From Bacillota bacterium (GTDB lineage Bacteria > Bacillota > Clostridia > Christensenellales > SZUA-584), in contig JAEWBO010000012.1 of the NCBI GenBank assembly GCA_023391105.1, forward strand, positions 1 to 53,404: DNA of 53,404 nt, read 5' to 3'. The translations under genes were made by a program, and so were the position numbers. The notes beneath the pieces are model-generated. The model did no database searches. It worked only from the letters and a program-made list of their open reading frames with translations, and was not told where the DNA came from. Shown here piece after piece: positions 26,411 through 36,134 of the stretch (position 1 is the first letter of the stretch; each line of letters opens with the position of its first letter).

Positions 26411-27946
26411 TTAGTTGAACACACGGCGGCCGTGGCTTAGCATCCTGTCATACCAGCCTTCAATACGGCTGATTATGACGCGGTTATTATCCGACGATGC
26501 ATGAATATGATAGCCGTTGCCTAGATAAATGCCGATATGGCCGATGATCCCCGGTTTAGAATCAGAATGATAAAACATCAGGTCGCCGGGCTGCAGTTGA
26601 TCTCTTGGAACGTATGGCCAATCGCTCTTTAGGCTATAGCTGTTTGCCGTGGTTCGGCCAACTTTGTATCCAATCTGCCTTAAGCAATACCACACATAAC
26701 CTGAGCAATCGAAAGAGTCGGGGCCTTCGGCGCTCCAAACATACGGCTTGCCCTGCTGCTGCAGAGCCATATCAAGGAAGGATCTGATGCGCGAATCGGA
26801 TACGGCCGGAAGGTCGGGACCGGAACCGGGAGATTTTATACCAAGTATTTCAATGCGTATCATGGTGTAGTCGGCAATAGATATTTTGCCGTCACCATTG
26901 ACATCACTGGCTATTCTGTAGACATCTGTCAGCGATTTCAGGCCAAGTATGTCAAGACGCGCCAGCGTATAGTCAGATACGGTCACCATACCGTCTCCGT
27001 TGCTGTCGCCGGCAACAGCGATTTTCAGAGCTTCGCGTTCCGCTCCGCCCACATTAAGCTTCACGATCATACCAGTCTTTATTGTTGTATCAGCGCAAAG
27101 GTTACCGGCTGCATCAAACACGGCAAGTTCAGAATTATCATTACTTATATTATTGAGAAAATCACCCAGAGCCGTCGTCTTTGGGACACCCTTTAAGATG
27201 CCTTGCGACCGATCTATGGAATACGCGGCAGAATTAATATGAAAGTTTTTGACTGTCACAGCGCATGCGGCAGTTGCACCGCTGTTTTGTACGGAGGCAG
27301 CGGTGATAATCGCCGTACCCGGCCCAACGCCTTTCACCGTGCCGTTTTCCACAGTGACCACGTTGACATCACTGGATGCCCATGTGAGATTTTTATCGGC
27401 AGCATCGTCCGGCACGAGGGAGGCTGTCAGCACAGCTGTTTCATCAACGCCCAAAAGAAGCTCCGGGCTAAGTGCCACACTTTCCACGCGGATTGCGTCC
27501 TGTGGCTCGAAGTGCACTCCGGTATTGGCTGCTTCGTTATATTCACCCAAAACAGCGACAAGGCTATTTATACTGTCGCCTGTAAGATAGTTATGAGATA
27601 AATCAATGCCGGTGACAGAATGAGGGGTTGTCCCAACCAAAGTTAATAAAGGCTGTATGTCTTTTATCTTATTTCCCTGAAGATTGATGGAGGTGACGCC
27701 GATGGCATGCTCCAATCCCGATATATCTGCTATACCTTTGCTGTGCAGATCAAGCACGCCGGTTAATGCTTCGATTTCTTCCTGTGTCGCTTGACCGTCT
27801 CTGTTTGTATCCAGCGCAGCTCTCAGATTTTCGTCCGGAACAACAGCCTCCTCGGCAAATGCGGAAATGACGCTCACTGCAAATACAATAACAATTGCGG
27901 TGATGGTGACCACGACTATTCTGCTTTTTTTCAGACGAATAAACAT
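26411..27946 (-). CDS. Multidomain NlpC/P60 wall hydrolase with dockerin-like repeats
   Basis: 511 aa, exported (signal helix 8-31). Order of parts: an EF-hand-like loop DTNRDGQATQEEIEAL (46-61), two LRR-like segments (about 83-100 and 110-130), a bacterial Ig-like Big_2 domain (about 156-233), two dockerin-like calcium loops (GDSNGDGMVTVSDYTLARLD at 313 and SDVNGDGKISIADYTMIRIE at 347), and a C-terminal NlpC/P60 domain (about 385-505) with Cys414 (SFDCSGYVWY) and His470 (GHIGIYLG). The catalytic triad is complete, so it likely cuts peptidoglycan peptides. The dockerin-like pair could bind a cohesin or only calcium. Confidence 0.88.
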   Translation of the reverse strand: MFIRLKKSRIVVVTITAIVIVFAVSVISAFAEEAVVPDENLRAALDTNRDGQATQEEIEALTGVLDLHSKGIADISGLEHAIGVTSINLQGNKIKDIQPLLTLVGTTPHSVTGIDLSHNYLTGDSINSLVAVLGEYNEAANTGVHFEPQDAIRVESVALSPELLLGVDETAVLTASLVPDDAADKNLTWASSDVNVVTVENGTVKGVGPGTAIITAASVQNSGATAACAVTVKNFHINSAAYSIDRSQGILKGVPKTTALGDFLNNISNDNSELAVFDAAGNLCADTTIKTGMIVKLNVGGAEREALKIAVAGDSNGDGMVTVSDYTLARLDILGLKSLTDVYRIASDVNGDGKISIADYTMIRIEILGIKSPGSGPDLPAVSDSRIRSFLDMALQQQGKPYVWSAEGPDSFDCSGYVWYCLRQIGYKVGRTTANSYSLKSDWPYVPRDQLQPGDLMFYHSDSKPGIIGHIGIYLGNGYHIHASSDNNRVIISRIEGWYDRMLSHGRRVFN

Positions 27947-28148
27947 ATTGGCATATTTCCTGTCATAGAATTGTAATATATATTATAGTTTCCTACAAAA
28001 ACCAACAGATGTCAATGATTTCTTTATATATAACGAATATTTTTATATATTATATATAAAACCGATATCTAACAATCAAACAGGAACTATTAAGACATAG
28101 TGAGTAAAGCCGTTTTTTATAATATGGTGCCGTGACAAAAGGATTGTA

Positions 28149-28622
28149 CTAGCTATCCAAACAGCGGTTATTCCTTTCCATGAAAACCATCTCAACGCCA
28201 TCCATCGTTTTCGTTATTGTCTGCGTATACCCAAGCTTTCGATAGAAATGAACGATTTGAGAAATGTCATTGCCCGTAAACAGCTCGAATTTATCACAGC
28301 CTTTGAAGCGCTCATGAACAGCCTGCATGAGCGCTTTTCCGATGCCAGCCCCCTGGTGCTTGGGCAGAACCACAAGCTTGAATATGCGGCAAATGTTATC
28401 ATCATCGAGATATGTACGTACACTGCCGATGATACGGCCTTCGATTGTGCATTTAAAGAAGAACCGACGGTCATATTCGGATTGGATTTCAGCCAGCGTC
28501 TGCATCATCGGCTGAAGCTCAGTCCGGTTCAGCAAAACGGCGATAGGGGCAAACGCGGCTTTTTGCACACAAAGTATCTCTGGTAAGTCGCTGCGCTGTG
28601 CTTTTTCAATTTTTCCTTCCAT
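28149..28622 (-). CDS. GNAT-family acetyltransferase
   Basis: 157 aa. The acetyl-CoA motif A reads LVVLPKHQGAGIGKALMQAV (about 86-105); motif B region is NDISQIVHFYRKLGYTQT. Substrate unknown. It follows the DAHP synthase gene by 24 nt in the same direction, so it may be read through from the trp operon. Upstream bases before the ATG show only a weak ribosome binding site (AATGATC..). Confidence 0.88.
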   Translation of the reverse strand: MEGKIEKAQRSDLPEILCVQKAAFAPIAVLLNRTELQPMMQTLAEIQSEYDRRFFFKCTIEGRIIGSVRTYLDDDNICRIFKLVVLPKHQGAGIGKALMQAVHERFKGCDKFELFTGNDISQIVHFYRKLGYTQTITKTMDGVEMVFMERNNRCLDS

Positions 28623-28646
28623 TTATAATGATCTCCAATGCTTTCG

Positions 28647-29669
28647 TCATATCTCGCCCATGGTTTTGCCTTCAAATGCGGTGCGGCGCTTCAAGTCTTC
28701 CATGAGCACGGCGAATTGTGTGAGGTCAAGAGACTGTGCGCCGTCAGACAGCGCCCGAGACGGGTCGTTGTGTGTTTCGATAATCAAGCCGTCCGCGCCC
28801 ACTGCGACAGCTGCGCGCGAAAGCGCGGGCACGAGGCTCCTTAGCCCAACTGCGTGGCTGGGGTCGACGACAACGGGAAGATGCGACTTTTGCTTGAGCA
28901 GCGGCACAGCCGAAAGATCAAGCGTATTGCGCGTCATGGTCTCAAATGTGCGGATACCGCGCTCGCAGAGTATCACATTGGGGTTTCCGGTAGCGACGAT
29001 GTATTCGGCACTCATGAGAAATTCTTCTATCGTATTGGAAAACCCACGCTTTAAAAGTACCGGCTTCTTGCAGCTACCCACCTCGCGAAGAAGATCAAAA
29101 TTCTGCATGTTGCGCGTGCCGATTTGAATCATGTCCACCTGTTCAAACAGCGGAAGCTGCGTCTGGTTCATGATTTCGGTGACAATGGGCAGTCCCGTAT
29201 GCTTTTTTGCGGCAAGCAGCAGCTTTATACCCTCCTCACGCAGTCCGGGGAAGGCATAAGGCGATGTGCGCGGTTTAAACGCGCCGCCGCGCAGCATCGA
29301 GGCGCCGCTTGCTTTGACAGATTCGGCGACAGAAATAATCTGCGTCTCGCTTTCCACTGAGCACGGGCCCGAAATCACATGAAAGTGACCCTCGCCGAAT
29401 GTGACACCGTCTGTCTTCACCAGTGTGTTTTCGGGATGCACGGTGCGGTTCACGGCCTTGTACGGCTCCGTGACGCGACGTCCGTATTCCACAATATCGT
29501 TGGTCTGCACCACATGGTCGAGATCAACCGTTGCGGTGTTGCCGATGAGACATACAACAGTATGCTCTGTGCCTTTGCTGAGTATTGTCGAAAAGCCATC
29601 GGCCTCGAATGACCGAATGAATTCTTCAATATTTTCTTTAGACACGTCGCGTTTCAATACAAATACCAT
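28647..29669 (-). CDS. aroF: 3-deoxy-7-phosphoheptulonate synthase (DAHP synthase, type I-beta)
   Basis: 340 aa. An N-terminal ferredoxin-like regulatory region (about 1-70) is followed by the KDO8P/DAHP-synthase barrel: ISGPCSVESETQI, LRGGAFKPRTSPYAFPGLRE, and the metal site DPSHAVGLRSLV. First step of the shikimate pathway, from erythrose-4-phosphate and phosphoenolpyruvate. It lies three bases after trpA, so it is the last aromatic gene of the trp operon; expression is therefore presumably under the same T-box. This arrangement suggests tryptophan-linked supply of precursor. Confidence 0.95.
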   Translation of the reverse strand: MVFVLKRDVSKENIEEFIRSFEADGFSTILSKGTEHTVVCLIGNTATVDLDHVVQTNDIVEYGRRVTEPYKAVNRTVHPENTLVKTDGVTFGEGHFHVISGPCSVESETQIISVAESVKASGASMLRGGAFKPRTSPYAFPGLREEGIKLLLAAKKHTGLPIVTEIMNQTQLPLFEQVDMIQIGTRNMQNFDLLREVGSCKKPVLLKRGFSNTIEEFLMSAEYIVATGNPNVILCERGIRTFETMTRNTLDLSAVPLLKQKSHLPVVVDPSHAVGLRSLVPALSRAAVAVGADGLIIETHNDPSRALSDGAQSLDLTQFAVLMEDLKRRTAFEGKTMGEI

Positions 29670-29672
29670 TTC

Positions 29673-30455
29673 TTATTCTCCTGCGGATAATACCGCTTGC
29701 TTCATTTTTCGCACATACTGTGTGACGGGTTCGACACTGTCTTTGCCATACTGCGCCACGAGCTTGACAATAGCGCTGCCCACGATCGCGCCGTCTGAGA
29801 TCGATGCCATTTCGCGCGCCTGCTCGGGTGTGGAGATGCCAAAACCGATGGCACAGGGAATATCGCGCACGGCTTTGACCTGCGCAATCATGCGGCTTAC
29901 ATCCGTGGTGATCCGGCTGCGCACGCCCGTTACGCCAAGCGATGAGACGCAATACACAAACCCCTCGGCTTCAGACGCAATCTGACTGATCCTTGCTTCA
30001 GACGTTGGGGCAATCAGTGAAATGAGCCTGATATCGTGAGCGCGGCAGGCGAGGGATAGCTCGTCTTTTTCCTCAAACGGCATATCAGGCACGATGACCG
30101 CGTCAACGCCGCAATCACGGCAGTTCTTCATGAATTTATCCGCACCGTAGACGAATATCGGGTTCACATATGTCATGAAAGCGAGCGGCACATCTGTTTT
30201 CTCGCGCACTCTGCGCACCATCTCAAAAATACCGTCCGTGGTGGTGCCAGCCGCGAGCGCACGTTCGTCCGCCTGCTGAATCACCGTGCCTTCCGCGACA
30301 GGGTCGGAGAAGGGGATTCCCAGTTCAATAAGATCAGCGCCTGCCTCGGCCATGCCAAGCACAAGCTTTTGCGTCAAATCAAGATTCGGATCACCCGCTG
30401 TCACAAACGGTATAAACGCTTTGCCGTTTTCAAATGCTTTAGACAGTTTATTCAT
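29673..30455 (-). CDS. trpA: Tryptophan synthase alpha subunit
   Basis: 260 aa, full length. TIM barrel with FIPFVTAGDPNLD, catalytic Glu in LIELGIPFSDPVAEG, the Asp in MTYVNPIFVYG region, and phosphate loop GVRSRI. Releases indole and glyceraldehyde-3-phosphate for the beta subunit. Overlaps the trpB end by eight bases. Confidence 0.97.
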   Translation of the reverse strand: MNKLSKAFENGKAFIPFVTAGDPNLDLTQKLVLGMAEAGADLIELGIPFSDPVAEGTVIQQADERALAAGTTTDGIFEMVRRVREKTDVPLAFMTYVNPIFVYGADKFMKNCRDCGVDAVIVPDMPFEEKDELSLACRAHDIRLISLIAPTSEARISQIASEAEGFVYCVSSLGVTGVRSRITTDVSRMIAQVKAVRDIPCAIGFGISTPEQAREMASISDGAIVGSAIVKLVAQYGKDSVEPVTQYVRKMKQAVLSAGE

Positions 30456-31641
30456 GGTTATTTACCCCCCTGTAGCGTGCGATGGCCGCCACGTCCTTAT
30501 CGCCGCGACCCGAAAGATTGATGACGATAATTTGATCTTTTTTCATCGTCGGCGCTAACTTTTGTACATACGCGACGGCGTGTGCGCTTTCAATCGCGGG
30601 AATAATGCCTTCGGTGCGTGAAAGGTACTCAAACGCGCAAACAGCCTCCTCATCCGTGACCGGCACATATTCGGCGCGTCCCGTGTCAAAAAGGTTCGCA
30701 TGCTCCGGCCCGATGCCCGGGTAGTCAAGCCCTGCCGATATGGAATGCACAGGAGCGATCTGTCCGAACTGATCCTGACAGAAGTAAGATTTCATACCGT
30801 GGAATATCCCCTGTGAACCCGTGGCGATGGTGGCTGCGGTTTTGTCCGTGTCTGCGCCAAGTCCCGCCGCTTCACAGCCGATAAGGCGCACCTGCGTGTG
30901 GGGTATAAAGTCGTAGAACAGTCCCATTGCGTTGCTGCCGCCGCCCACACAAGCGACAACCGCGTCTGGCAATACGCCTTCGGCTTCAAAAAGCTGCTCG
31001 CGCACCTCTTTTCCGATTACACTCTGAAAGTCGCGTACGATGGTGGGGAAGGGGTGAGGCCCCATAACCGAGCCCATCACATAGTGCGTGCCGTCAATAC
31101 GTGAGGTCCATTCACGCATCGCTTCGTTCACGGCATCCTTAAGCGTCTGTGTGCCGCTTGTGACGGGATGCACCTTTGCACCGAGCAGCTCCATGCGATA
31201 CACATTGAGAATCTGCCGTTCTGTGTCTTCCTTGCCCATGAATATTTCGCATTCCATATCCATAAAAGCCGCAGCGGTGGCCGTGGCCACGCCATGCTGA
31301 CCCGCTCCTGTCTCCGCAATGACGCGTGTCTTGCCCATTTTCTTTGCGAGCAGCACCTGCCCCAGCACGTTGTTGATCTTGTGCGATCCCGTATGGTTTA
31401 GGTCCTCGCGTTTGAGATATATTTTTGCGCCTCCTAAGTCACGCGTCATTTTCTCCGCGAAGTACAGCAGCGACGGCCGTCCCGCGTAAGTGCGCAGCAG
31501 CTTGTCGAATTCATCACAAAACGCCTTGTCGTGACGGTAATGTTCATATGCTTCTTCCAGCTCAATCACAGCGTTCATCAGCGTTTCGGGGATGAACTGT
31601 CCGCCGTGTTTGCCAAAACGTCCTTTACTCATTTCTTTCAC
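30448..31641 (-). CDS. trpB: Tryptophan synthase beta subunit
   Basis: 397 aa, fold-type II PLP enzyme. The PLP Lys lies in HTGSHKINNVLG (about 85-96); the Glu of the active site is in ETGAGQHGVAT; the Gly-rich phosphate loop is VGGGSNAMG. TrpB1-type. Overlaps trpF by 17 bases and trpA by eight. Confidence 0.97.
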   Translation of the reverse strand: MKEMSKGRFGKHGGQFIPETLMNAVIELEEAYEHYRHDKAFCDEFDKLLRTYAGRPSLLYFAEKMTRDLGGAKIYLKREDLNHTGSHKINNVLGQVLLAKKMGKTRVIAETGAGQHGVATATAAAFMDMECEIFMGKEDTERQILNVYRMELLGAKVHPVTSGTQTLKDAVNEAMREWTSRIDGTHYVMGSVMGPHPFPTIVRDFQSVIGKEVREQLFEAEGVLPDAVVACVGGGSNAMGLFYDFIPHTQVRLIGCEAAGLGADTDKTAATIATGSQGIFHGMKSYFCQDQFGQIAPVHSISAGLDYPGIGPEHANLFDTGRAEYVPVTDEEAVCAFEYLSRTEGIIPAIESAHAVAYVQKLAPTMKKDQIIVINLSGRGDKDVAAIARYRGVNNHE

Positions 31642-32242
31642 TCCTTACTTTTCGGACAAGCTCTAAGATTTTCTGCCTGTCTTTTTTGCCATGTGTTTCC
31701 ACGCCGCTGCTCACATCCAGACAATATGGGTGATAGCTTGCGGCCTCTTTGATGTTGGCGGCGTTTAGGCCGCCTGCGAGAAAAAACGGTTTATCCAGCT
31801 TCGGGATCATTGACCAGTCAAACACATGGCCGCTGCCGCCTTGTCTGTCCTTCTGCCAAGTGTCGAGCAGCAAATAACTGCAGTCAAAAGCTTGCGCTTC
31901 AATGATCTGTGAGGTGCTTTGCACGCGCACCACATTGATGACAGGGACAGAGACGGCTTGTTTCAGCCGCTTTATATAGTCCGCGTCCTCATTTCCGTGC
32001 AGCTGCACCATATCGATTACTCTGTCCTGACACAGGGCTGATATGATCTCCACTGCGGTGTCCACAAACACGCCCACGGCTTCAATACGTTCGTCCAACC
32101 GTTGCTTCAACGCAGCCGCCTGAAAAAAGCTCACCTGCCTTGGGCTTTTCGCGAATACAAAACCGATGTAATCGGGCAAGGCTTCGTTAACAGCATTGAT
32201 GTCGCAGGGGCGAGAGAGGCCGCATATCTTGATTTTGCTCAT
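31625..32242 (-). CDS. trpF: Phosphoribosylanthranilate isomerase
   Basis: 205 aa, TIM barrel. Catalytic Cys in KICGLSRPCDINAVN at the start; catalytic Asp in the LLLDTW segment; phosphate-binding FLAGGLNAANI and LDVSSGVETHGKKD are intact. Four-base overlap with trpC (ATGA). Confidence 0.96.
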   Translation of the reverse strand: MSKIKICGLSRPCDINAVNEALPDYIGFVFAKSPRQVSFFQAAALKQRLDERIEAVGVFVDTAVEIISALCQDRVIDMVQLHGNEDADYIKRLKQAVSVPVINVVRVQSTSQIIEAQAFDCSYLLLDTWQKDRQGGSGHVFDWSMIPKLDKPFFLAGGLNAANIKEAASYHPYCLDVSSGVETHGKKDRQKILELVRKVRSERNE

Positions 32243-33024
32243 CGTTCATCGCCTTTACGCAATTGGATCAGAGCGGCCTTTCTATCGGCACTGCGCATCA
32301 GCGTTTCGCCGATCAGCACCGCGTCGACCCGCGCTTCGCTCAATCGCCGGATATCATCGCTGGTTTTTATGCCGCTTTCGGCCACAAACAGCACGTTTTC
32401 GGGCACGAGCGGCCTTAGCTTCTCGCATGTTTCAAGCTTGACCTCGAACGTCTTTAGGTTTCGGTTGTTAACACCGACAATACGCGCGCCTGCTTGCAAC
32501 GCGGACTCAACCTCCTGTGCCGTATGGGCTTCAACGAGCGCCGATAACCCAAGCTCCTCACAGATTAATAAATAGTCGCGCATCGTCTGTGTATCGAGCA
32601 GCGCGCAGATCAACAGCACTGCATCTGCGCCGATCGTCTTTGCTTCGTATATCTGGTAAGCATCCACCGTAAAATCCTTGCGGAGCAGCGGCAGTCTGCA
32701 TGCCGCCCTGATATCCGATAGATACATATCCGCACCCTGAAAATATTCGGGCTCGGTAAGCACCGAAATCGCACTCGCGCCCGCCGCTACATAATCCATG
32801 GCAATATCGAGATACGGAAAATCCGGCGCGATAAGCCCTTTGGAAGGCGATGCTTTCTTCACTTCGCAAATAAACGACAGGCCGGGTACGCTCAGCGCAT
32901 TTTCAAAGGCAAACTGGCCTTTTGACAATGAAAGCGCGCGTTGTTTAATGACCTCAATGGATACGGAGGATTTGGCCGCTTCGACGCGCCGCCGTGTGGA
33001 CGCTGCAATGGTGTCCAGTATCAT
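32239..33024 (-). CDS. trpC: Indole-3-glycerol phosphate synthase
   Basis: 261 aa. Catalytic Lys in ICEVKKASPSKGLI (about 56-69), Lys in LLRKDFTVDAYQIYEAK, and phosphate loop VAESGIKTSDDIR. Start set at 33024 (MILDTIAASTRRRVEAAK), which overlaps the trpD stop as ATGA and fits other family members; a longer reading frame from 33150 adds 42 residues that only mirror trpD. Confidence 0.96.
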   Translation of the reverse strand: MILDTIAASTRRRVEAAKSSVSIEVIKQRALSLSKGQFAFENALSVPGLSFICEVKKASPSKGLIAPDFPYLDIAMDYVAAGASAISVLTEPEYFQGADMYLSDIRAACRLPLLRKDFTVDAYQIYEAKTIGADAVLLICALLDTQTMRDYLLICEELGLSALVEAHTAQEVESALQAGARIVGVNNRNLKTFEVKLETCEKLRPLVPENVLFVAESGIKTSDDIRRLSEARVDAVLIGETLMRSADRKAALIQLRKGDER

Positions 33025-34034
33025 AATGCTTCGTTCGTCTCGCGTACGAACGCCTCCATCTTTTTCATTGCTGCACCGCTGTCGATTGTCTGAGCGGCCA
33101 TCTTGATGCCGTCTGCGATGCTGCCTGCTTTCCCAGCCATATACAGGCACGCGCCCGCGTTAAGCAGCACCACATCACGCTTGGCGTTCTTTTCACCTGA
33201 GAGTATGGCGCGTGTTATCTGCGCGTTCTGGACGGCATCGCCGCCGACAAGGTCTTCCAGCTTGCAAAGTGAAAAACCGTAATCCGTTGGATCAAGCTCA
33301 TAGCGCGTCAGAGTATCGCCGTTCAGCTCGCAGACCTGCGTGGTGGTGGACAGCGATATTTCATCGAGACCGTCATTGCCGTGCACCACCATTGCGCGCT
33401 TAACACCGAGGTTCTTAAGCGTATTCGCAAGCGGATCGATCAGTTTTTCGTCGTAGACGCCTAGCAGCTGTATGGTCGCGTAAGCGGGGTTGGACAACGG
33501 CCCCAGAATGTTAAATATTGTGCGCGCGCCCATCTCGCGGCGTACAGGGGCAGCATGCTTCATGGAAGCGTGGTAGCCGGGAGCGAACATGAAGCAAAGC
33601 CCTAAGTCGGCAAGTATCTTGGCGCTTTGGTCTGCGGACAGATCCAGCCTTGCGCCGAGCGCCTCAAACAAATCGGCAGCGCCGCATTTGCTGGACACGC
33701 TTCGGTTACCGTGCTTGGCGACAGGGACACCCGCCGCCGCGATAACGAAGGCCGATACAGTGGAGATGTTAAACGTATATGCCTCATCTCCGCCTGTGCC
33801 TACGATTTCGACCACTTCCATGTCGTGCGGCAGCCGTTTGCAGCATTCGCGCATCACGCTTGCGCACGCGGTAATCTCATCGATGCTTTCACCCTTCATG
33901 CGCAGAGCGGTCAGAAATGCCGCGATCTGAGCGGGCGTGGCTTTGCCATGCATGATCTCACGCATGGATTCCTTTGCTGTTTCATAGGGCAGGTCCTTTT
34001 TGTCGATGGCCTGCCGGATGGCTTCCTGTATCAT
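33021..34034 (-). CDS. trpD: Anthranilate phosphoribosyltransferase
   Basis: 337 aa, full length. The glycine-rich PRPP site VGTGGDEAYTFNIST (about 80-94), KHGNRSVSSKCGAAD, and the magnesium/anthranilate region DGLDEIS are intact. Four-base overlaps at both ends (trpG, trpC). Confidence 0.97.
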   Translation of the reverse strand: MIQEAIRQAIDKKDLPYETAKESMREIMHGKATPAQIAAFLTALRMKGESIDEITACASVMRECCKRLPHDMEVVEIVGTGGDEAYTFNISTVSAFVIAAAGVPVAKHGNRSVSSKCGAADLFEALGARLDLSADQSAKILADLGLCFMFAPGYHASMKHAAPVRREMGARTIFNILGPLSNPAYATIQLLGVYDEKLIDPLANTLKNLGVKRAMVVHGNDGLDEISLSTTTQVCELNGDTLTRYELDPTDYGFSLCKLEDLVGGDAVQNAQITRAILSGEKNAKRDVVLLNAGACLYMAGKAGSIADGIKMAAQTIDSGAAMKKMEAFVRETNEAL

Positions 34035-34612
34035 TGTCGTCCTCCTTTCAGTGATAAAAAGTTTCTTAGTATGACATCCCCTTGGGGCGTGAGTACGGAT
34101 TCGGGATGAAACTGCACGCCGTAAACATGATAACGCTTGTGTGACACCGCCATGATCTCGCCGATGCTGTCCTGTGCAATGGCTTCAAGCTCATCGGGGA
34201 TGGTGCCTTCTTGTGCCACGAGCGAATGGTAACGCGCCGCGTCGATATGCTCAGGCAAGTCAGCAAACAGCACATTGCCGGTGTCCAGCGTGATGCGGCT
34301 CTTTTTTCCGTGCATGAGCTGCCGCGCGTGTGTGATGTTTGCGCCGTACACCTCGCAGATGGCCTGATGCCCCAGGCACACGCCGAGTATCGGTGTGTCG
34401 CCGCCGAGAGAGCGGATCACATCCTCGCAGATGCCCGCATCCTTGGGATAGCCGGGGCCGGGGGAGAGCAGGATGTGAGAAGGGTTTAGCTTGCGAATGT
34501 CATCGACGCTTAATGCATCGTTTCGCACCACCTTGATATCGGGATTGATGCCCGCCGTGAGCTGAAACAGATTATAGGTGAAGCTGTCATAATTATCGAT
34601 TAATAAAATCAT
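34031..34612 (-). CDS. trpG: Anthranilate synthase component II (glutamine amidotransferase)
   Basis: 193 aa, class I amidotransferase. Catalytic Cys in LGVCLGHQAICE (about 76-87), His and Glu in YGVQFHPESVLT. Opens ILLIDNYDSFTYNL. It may also serve folate synthesis (PabA), but its position between trpE and trpD makes tryptophan synthesis the main role. Confidence 0.97.
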   Translation of the reverse strand: MILLIDNYDSFTYNLFQLTAGINPDIKVVRNDALSVDDIRKLNPSHILLSPGPGYPKDAGICEDVIRSLGGDTPILGVCLGHQAICEVYGANITHARQLMHGKKSRITLDTGNVLFADLPEHIDAARYHSLVAQEGTIPDELEAIAQDSIGEIMAVSHKRYHVYGVQFHPESVLTPQGDVILRNFLSLKGGRQ

Positions 34613-36084
34613 TCGTCATCCACCTCATTTGCGCGAAGTATGGCGTTGATCACGGCGAACGCTTTGTTGCCGGATTCTTCGTATTCTTTTTCGGGCACGC
34701 TGTCCGCCACAATGCCGCCGCCTGCCTGCACGCTGACGGTGCCGCTGCGCTTCACTGCCATGCGAATCGCGATGCAGGTATCCAGATTGCCGGTAAAGTC
34801 GATATAACCCAGTGCGCCGCCGTAAATACCGCGCGGCGTTTGCTCAAGCTCTTCAATGATTTCACACGCGCGAATCTTGGGTGCACCCGACAGCGTACCG
34901 GCCGGAAGTATGGCTTCCACGGCATCCAGTGCATCATGTTCAGGTGAAATGTCGCTTTCCACGCGAGACGCAATGTGCATGATCTTGGAGTAACGGTGGA
35001 TCATCATATAATCCATAACCTCGACCGATGAAATTTTGGAGATCTTGCCCAAGTCGTTTCTCGCGAGGTCGACGAGCATATTGTGCTCCGAGAGCTCCTT
35101 CTCATCTGCCAGCAGGTCTTTCTCAAGTGCGGTATCTTCTTCATCCGTCTTGCCGCGCGGCCTTGAACCTGCCACGGGGAATGTAGCCAGCCGTCCTTTT
35201 TGCAGCCGCACCAGTGTTTCGGGCGACGTACTCATCACCTCAAGATCATCGATATGCATATAAACCATGTACGGTGATGGGTTGATGGTTCTCAGCACGC
35301 GGTATGCGCCCAAAAGGCTGCCCGAGTACGCACTGCTGAATCGGCGTGATATAACAGCCTGAAAGATATCACCGTCGCGTATATACGCTTTTGTCTTTTC
35401 CACCATGTCGCAGAATTCTTCCTTCGTCACGTTGCATGTGAATTCCGGCTTTTCTGCCGTCTTCATACGCGGCAGCGGCTCGCGGCCCTGAATGATGCGC
35501 ACGATTTTCTCGATTTCCGTCACGGCATGCCCGTAGTTTTCCAGCACGTTGTCCGCGCACATGTTGACGACGATGCATATCTTTTGCCTGAAATGGTCGA
35601 AGGCGATCACCTTGTCGAACAGCATAAGATCAAAATCGTTGCTGCTGTCCTTGGATAGCGTCAAAACCGGCTCCGCATAACCGATCATCGAATACGCAAA
35701 GTACCCCACGAAGCCGCCTGTGAACGGTGGCATATCGGGCAGCGAAGGCGCATGATAGTTCTTAAGCAGAGACCGAACCACATCGAGCGGATTATCCGTT
35801 TCAATGGTCCTCATTTCATCCCCTTCGATGGTGACGGTGCCGTTGCTGCAGGTCACACGCATGACGGGATCCAGACCAAGGAACGAATACCGTGCCCATT
35901 TCTCGCCGCCCTCCACGCTTTCCAGCAGAAAATACCGCTGACTCAGCTGTGCAAGCTTGCGCAGCAGCGTGATGGGGGTGACGACATCCGCGTAGACTTC
36001 CTTACAAATGGGAATTGTGTTGTACGTCCTTGCAAGCTCTTCAATGGTTCTGCTGTCTGGTCGTATCATATGACTATTGTTCAT
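34609..36084 (-). CDS. trpE: Anthranilate synthase component I
   Basis: 491 aa. The LLES motif (about residues 52-55 in YFLLESVEGGEKWARYSFLG) marks the tryptophan feedback site. Chorismate-binding motifs PETLVRLQKGRLATFPVAGS, SGAPKIRACEIIEELE and GGGIVADSVPEKEYEESG are complete. The ATG is about 20 nt after AAAGGAG, somewhat far; a second in-frame ATG lies 15 nt later, so the exact start is open. First gene of the T-box-controlled operon. Confidence 0.97.
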   Translation of the reverse strand: MNNSHMIRPDSRTIEELARTYNTIPICKEVYADVVTPITLLRKLAQLSQRYFLLESVEGGEKWARYSFLGLDPVMRVTCSNGTVTIEGDEMRTIETDNPLDVVRSLLKNYHAPSLPDMPPFTGGFVGYFAYSMIGYAEPVLTLSKDSSNDFDLMLFDKVIAFDHFRQKICIVVNMCADNVLENYGHAVTEIEKIVRIIQGREPLPRMKTAEKPEFTCNVTKEEFCDMVEKTKAYIRDGDIFQAVISRRFSSAYSGSLLGAYRVLRTINPSPYMVYMHIDDLEVMSTSPETLVRLQKGRLATFPVAGSRPRGKTDEEDTALEKDLLADEKELSEHNMLVDLARNDLGKISKISSVEVMDYMMIHRYSKIMHIASRVESDISPEHDALDAVEAILPAGTLSGAPKIRACEIIEELEQTPRGIYGGALGYIDFTGNLDTCIAIRMAVKRSGTVSVQAGGGIVADSVPEKEYEESGNKAFAVINAILRANEVDDE

Positions 36085-36134
36085 CCTGATGGAGATGAAA
36101 CGCTCCTTTCCGTGTTTTTTATGCTTTTTTGAAA

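Noticed and set aside
33024..33150. Longer trpC start with 42 extra residues
   Set aside because: The extension overlaps trpD, has no ribosome binding site and lacks family similarity; the ATGA overlap at 33021-33024 matches the rest of the operon.
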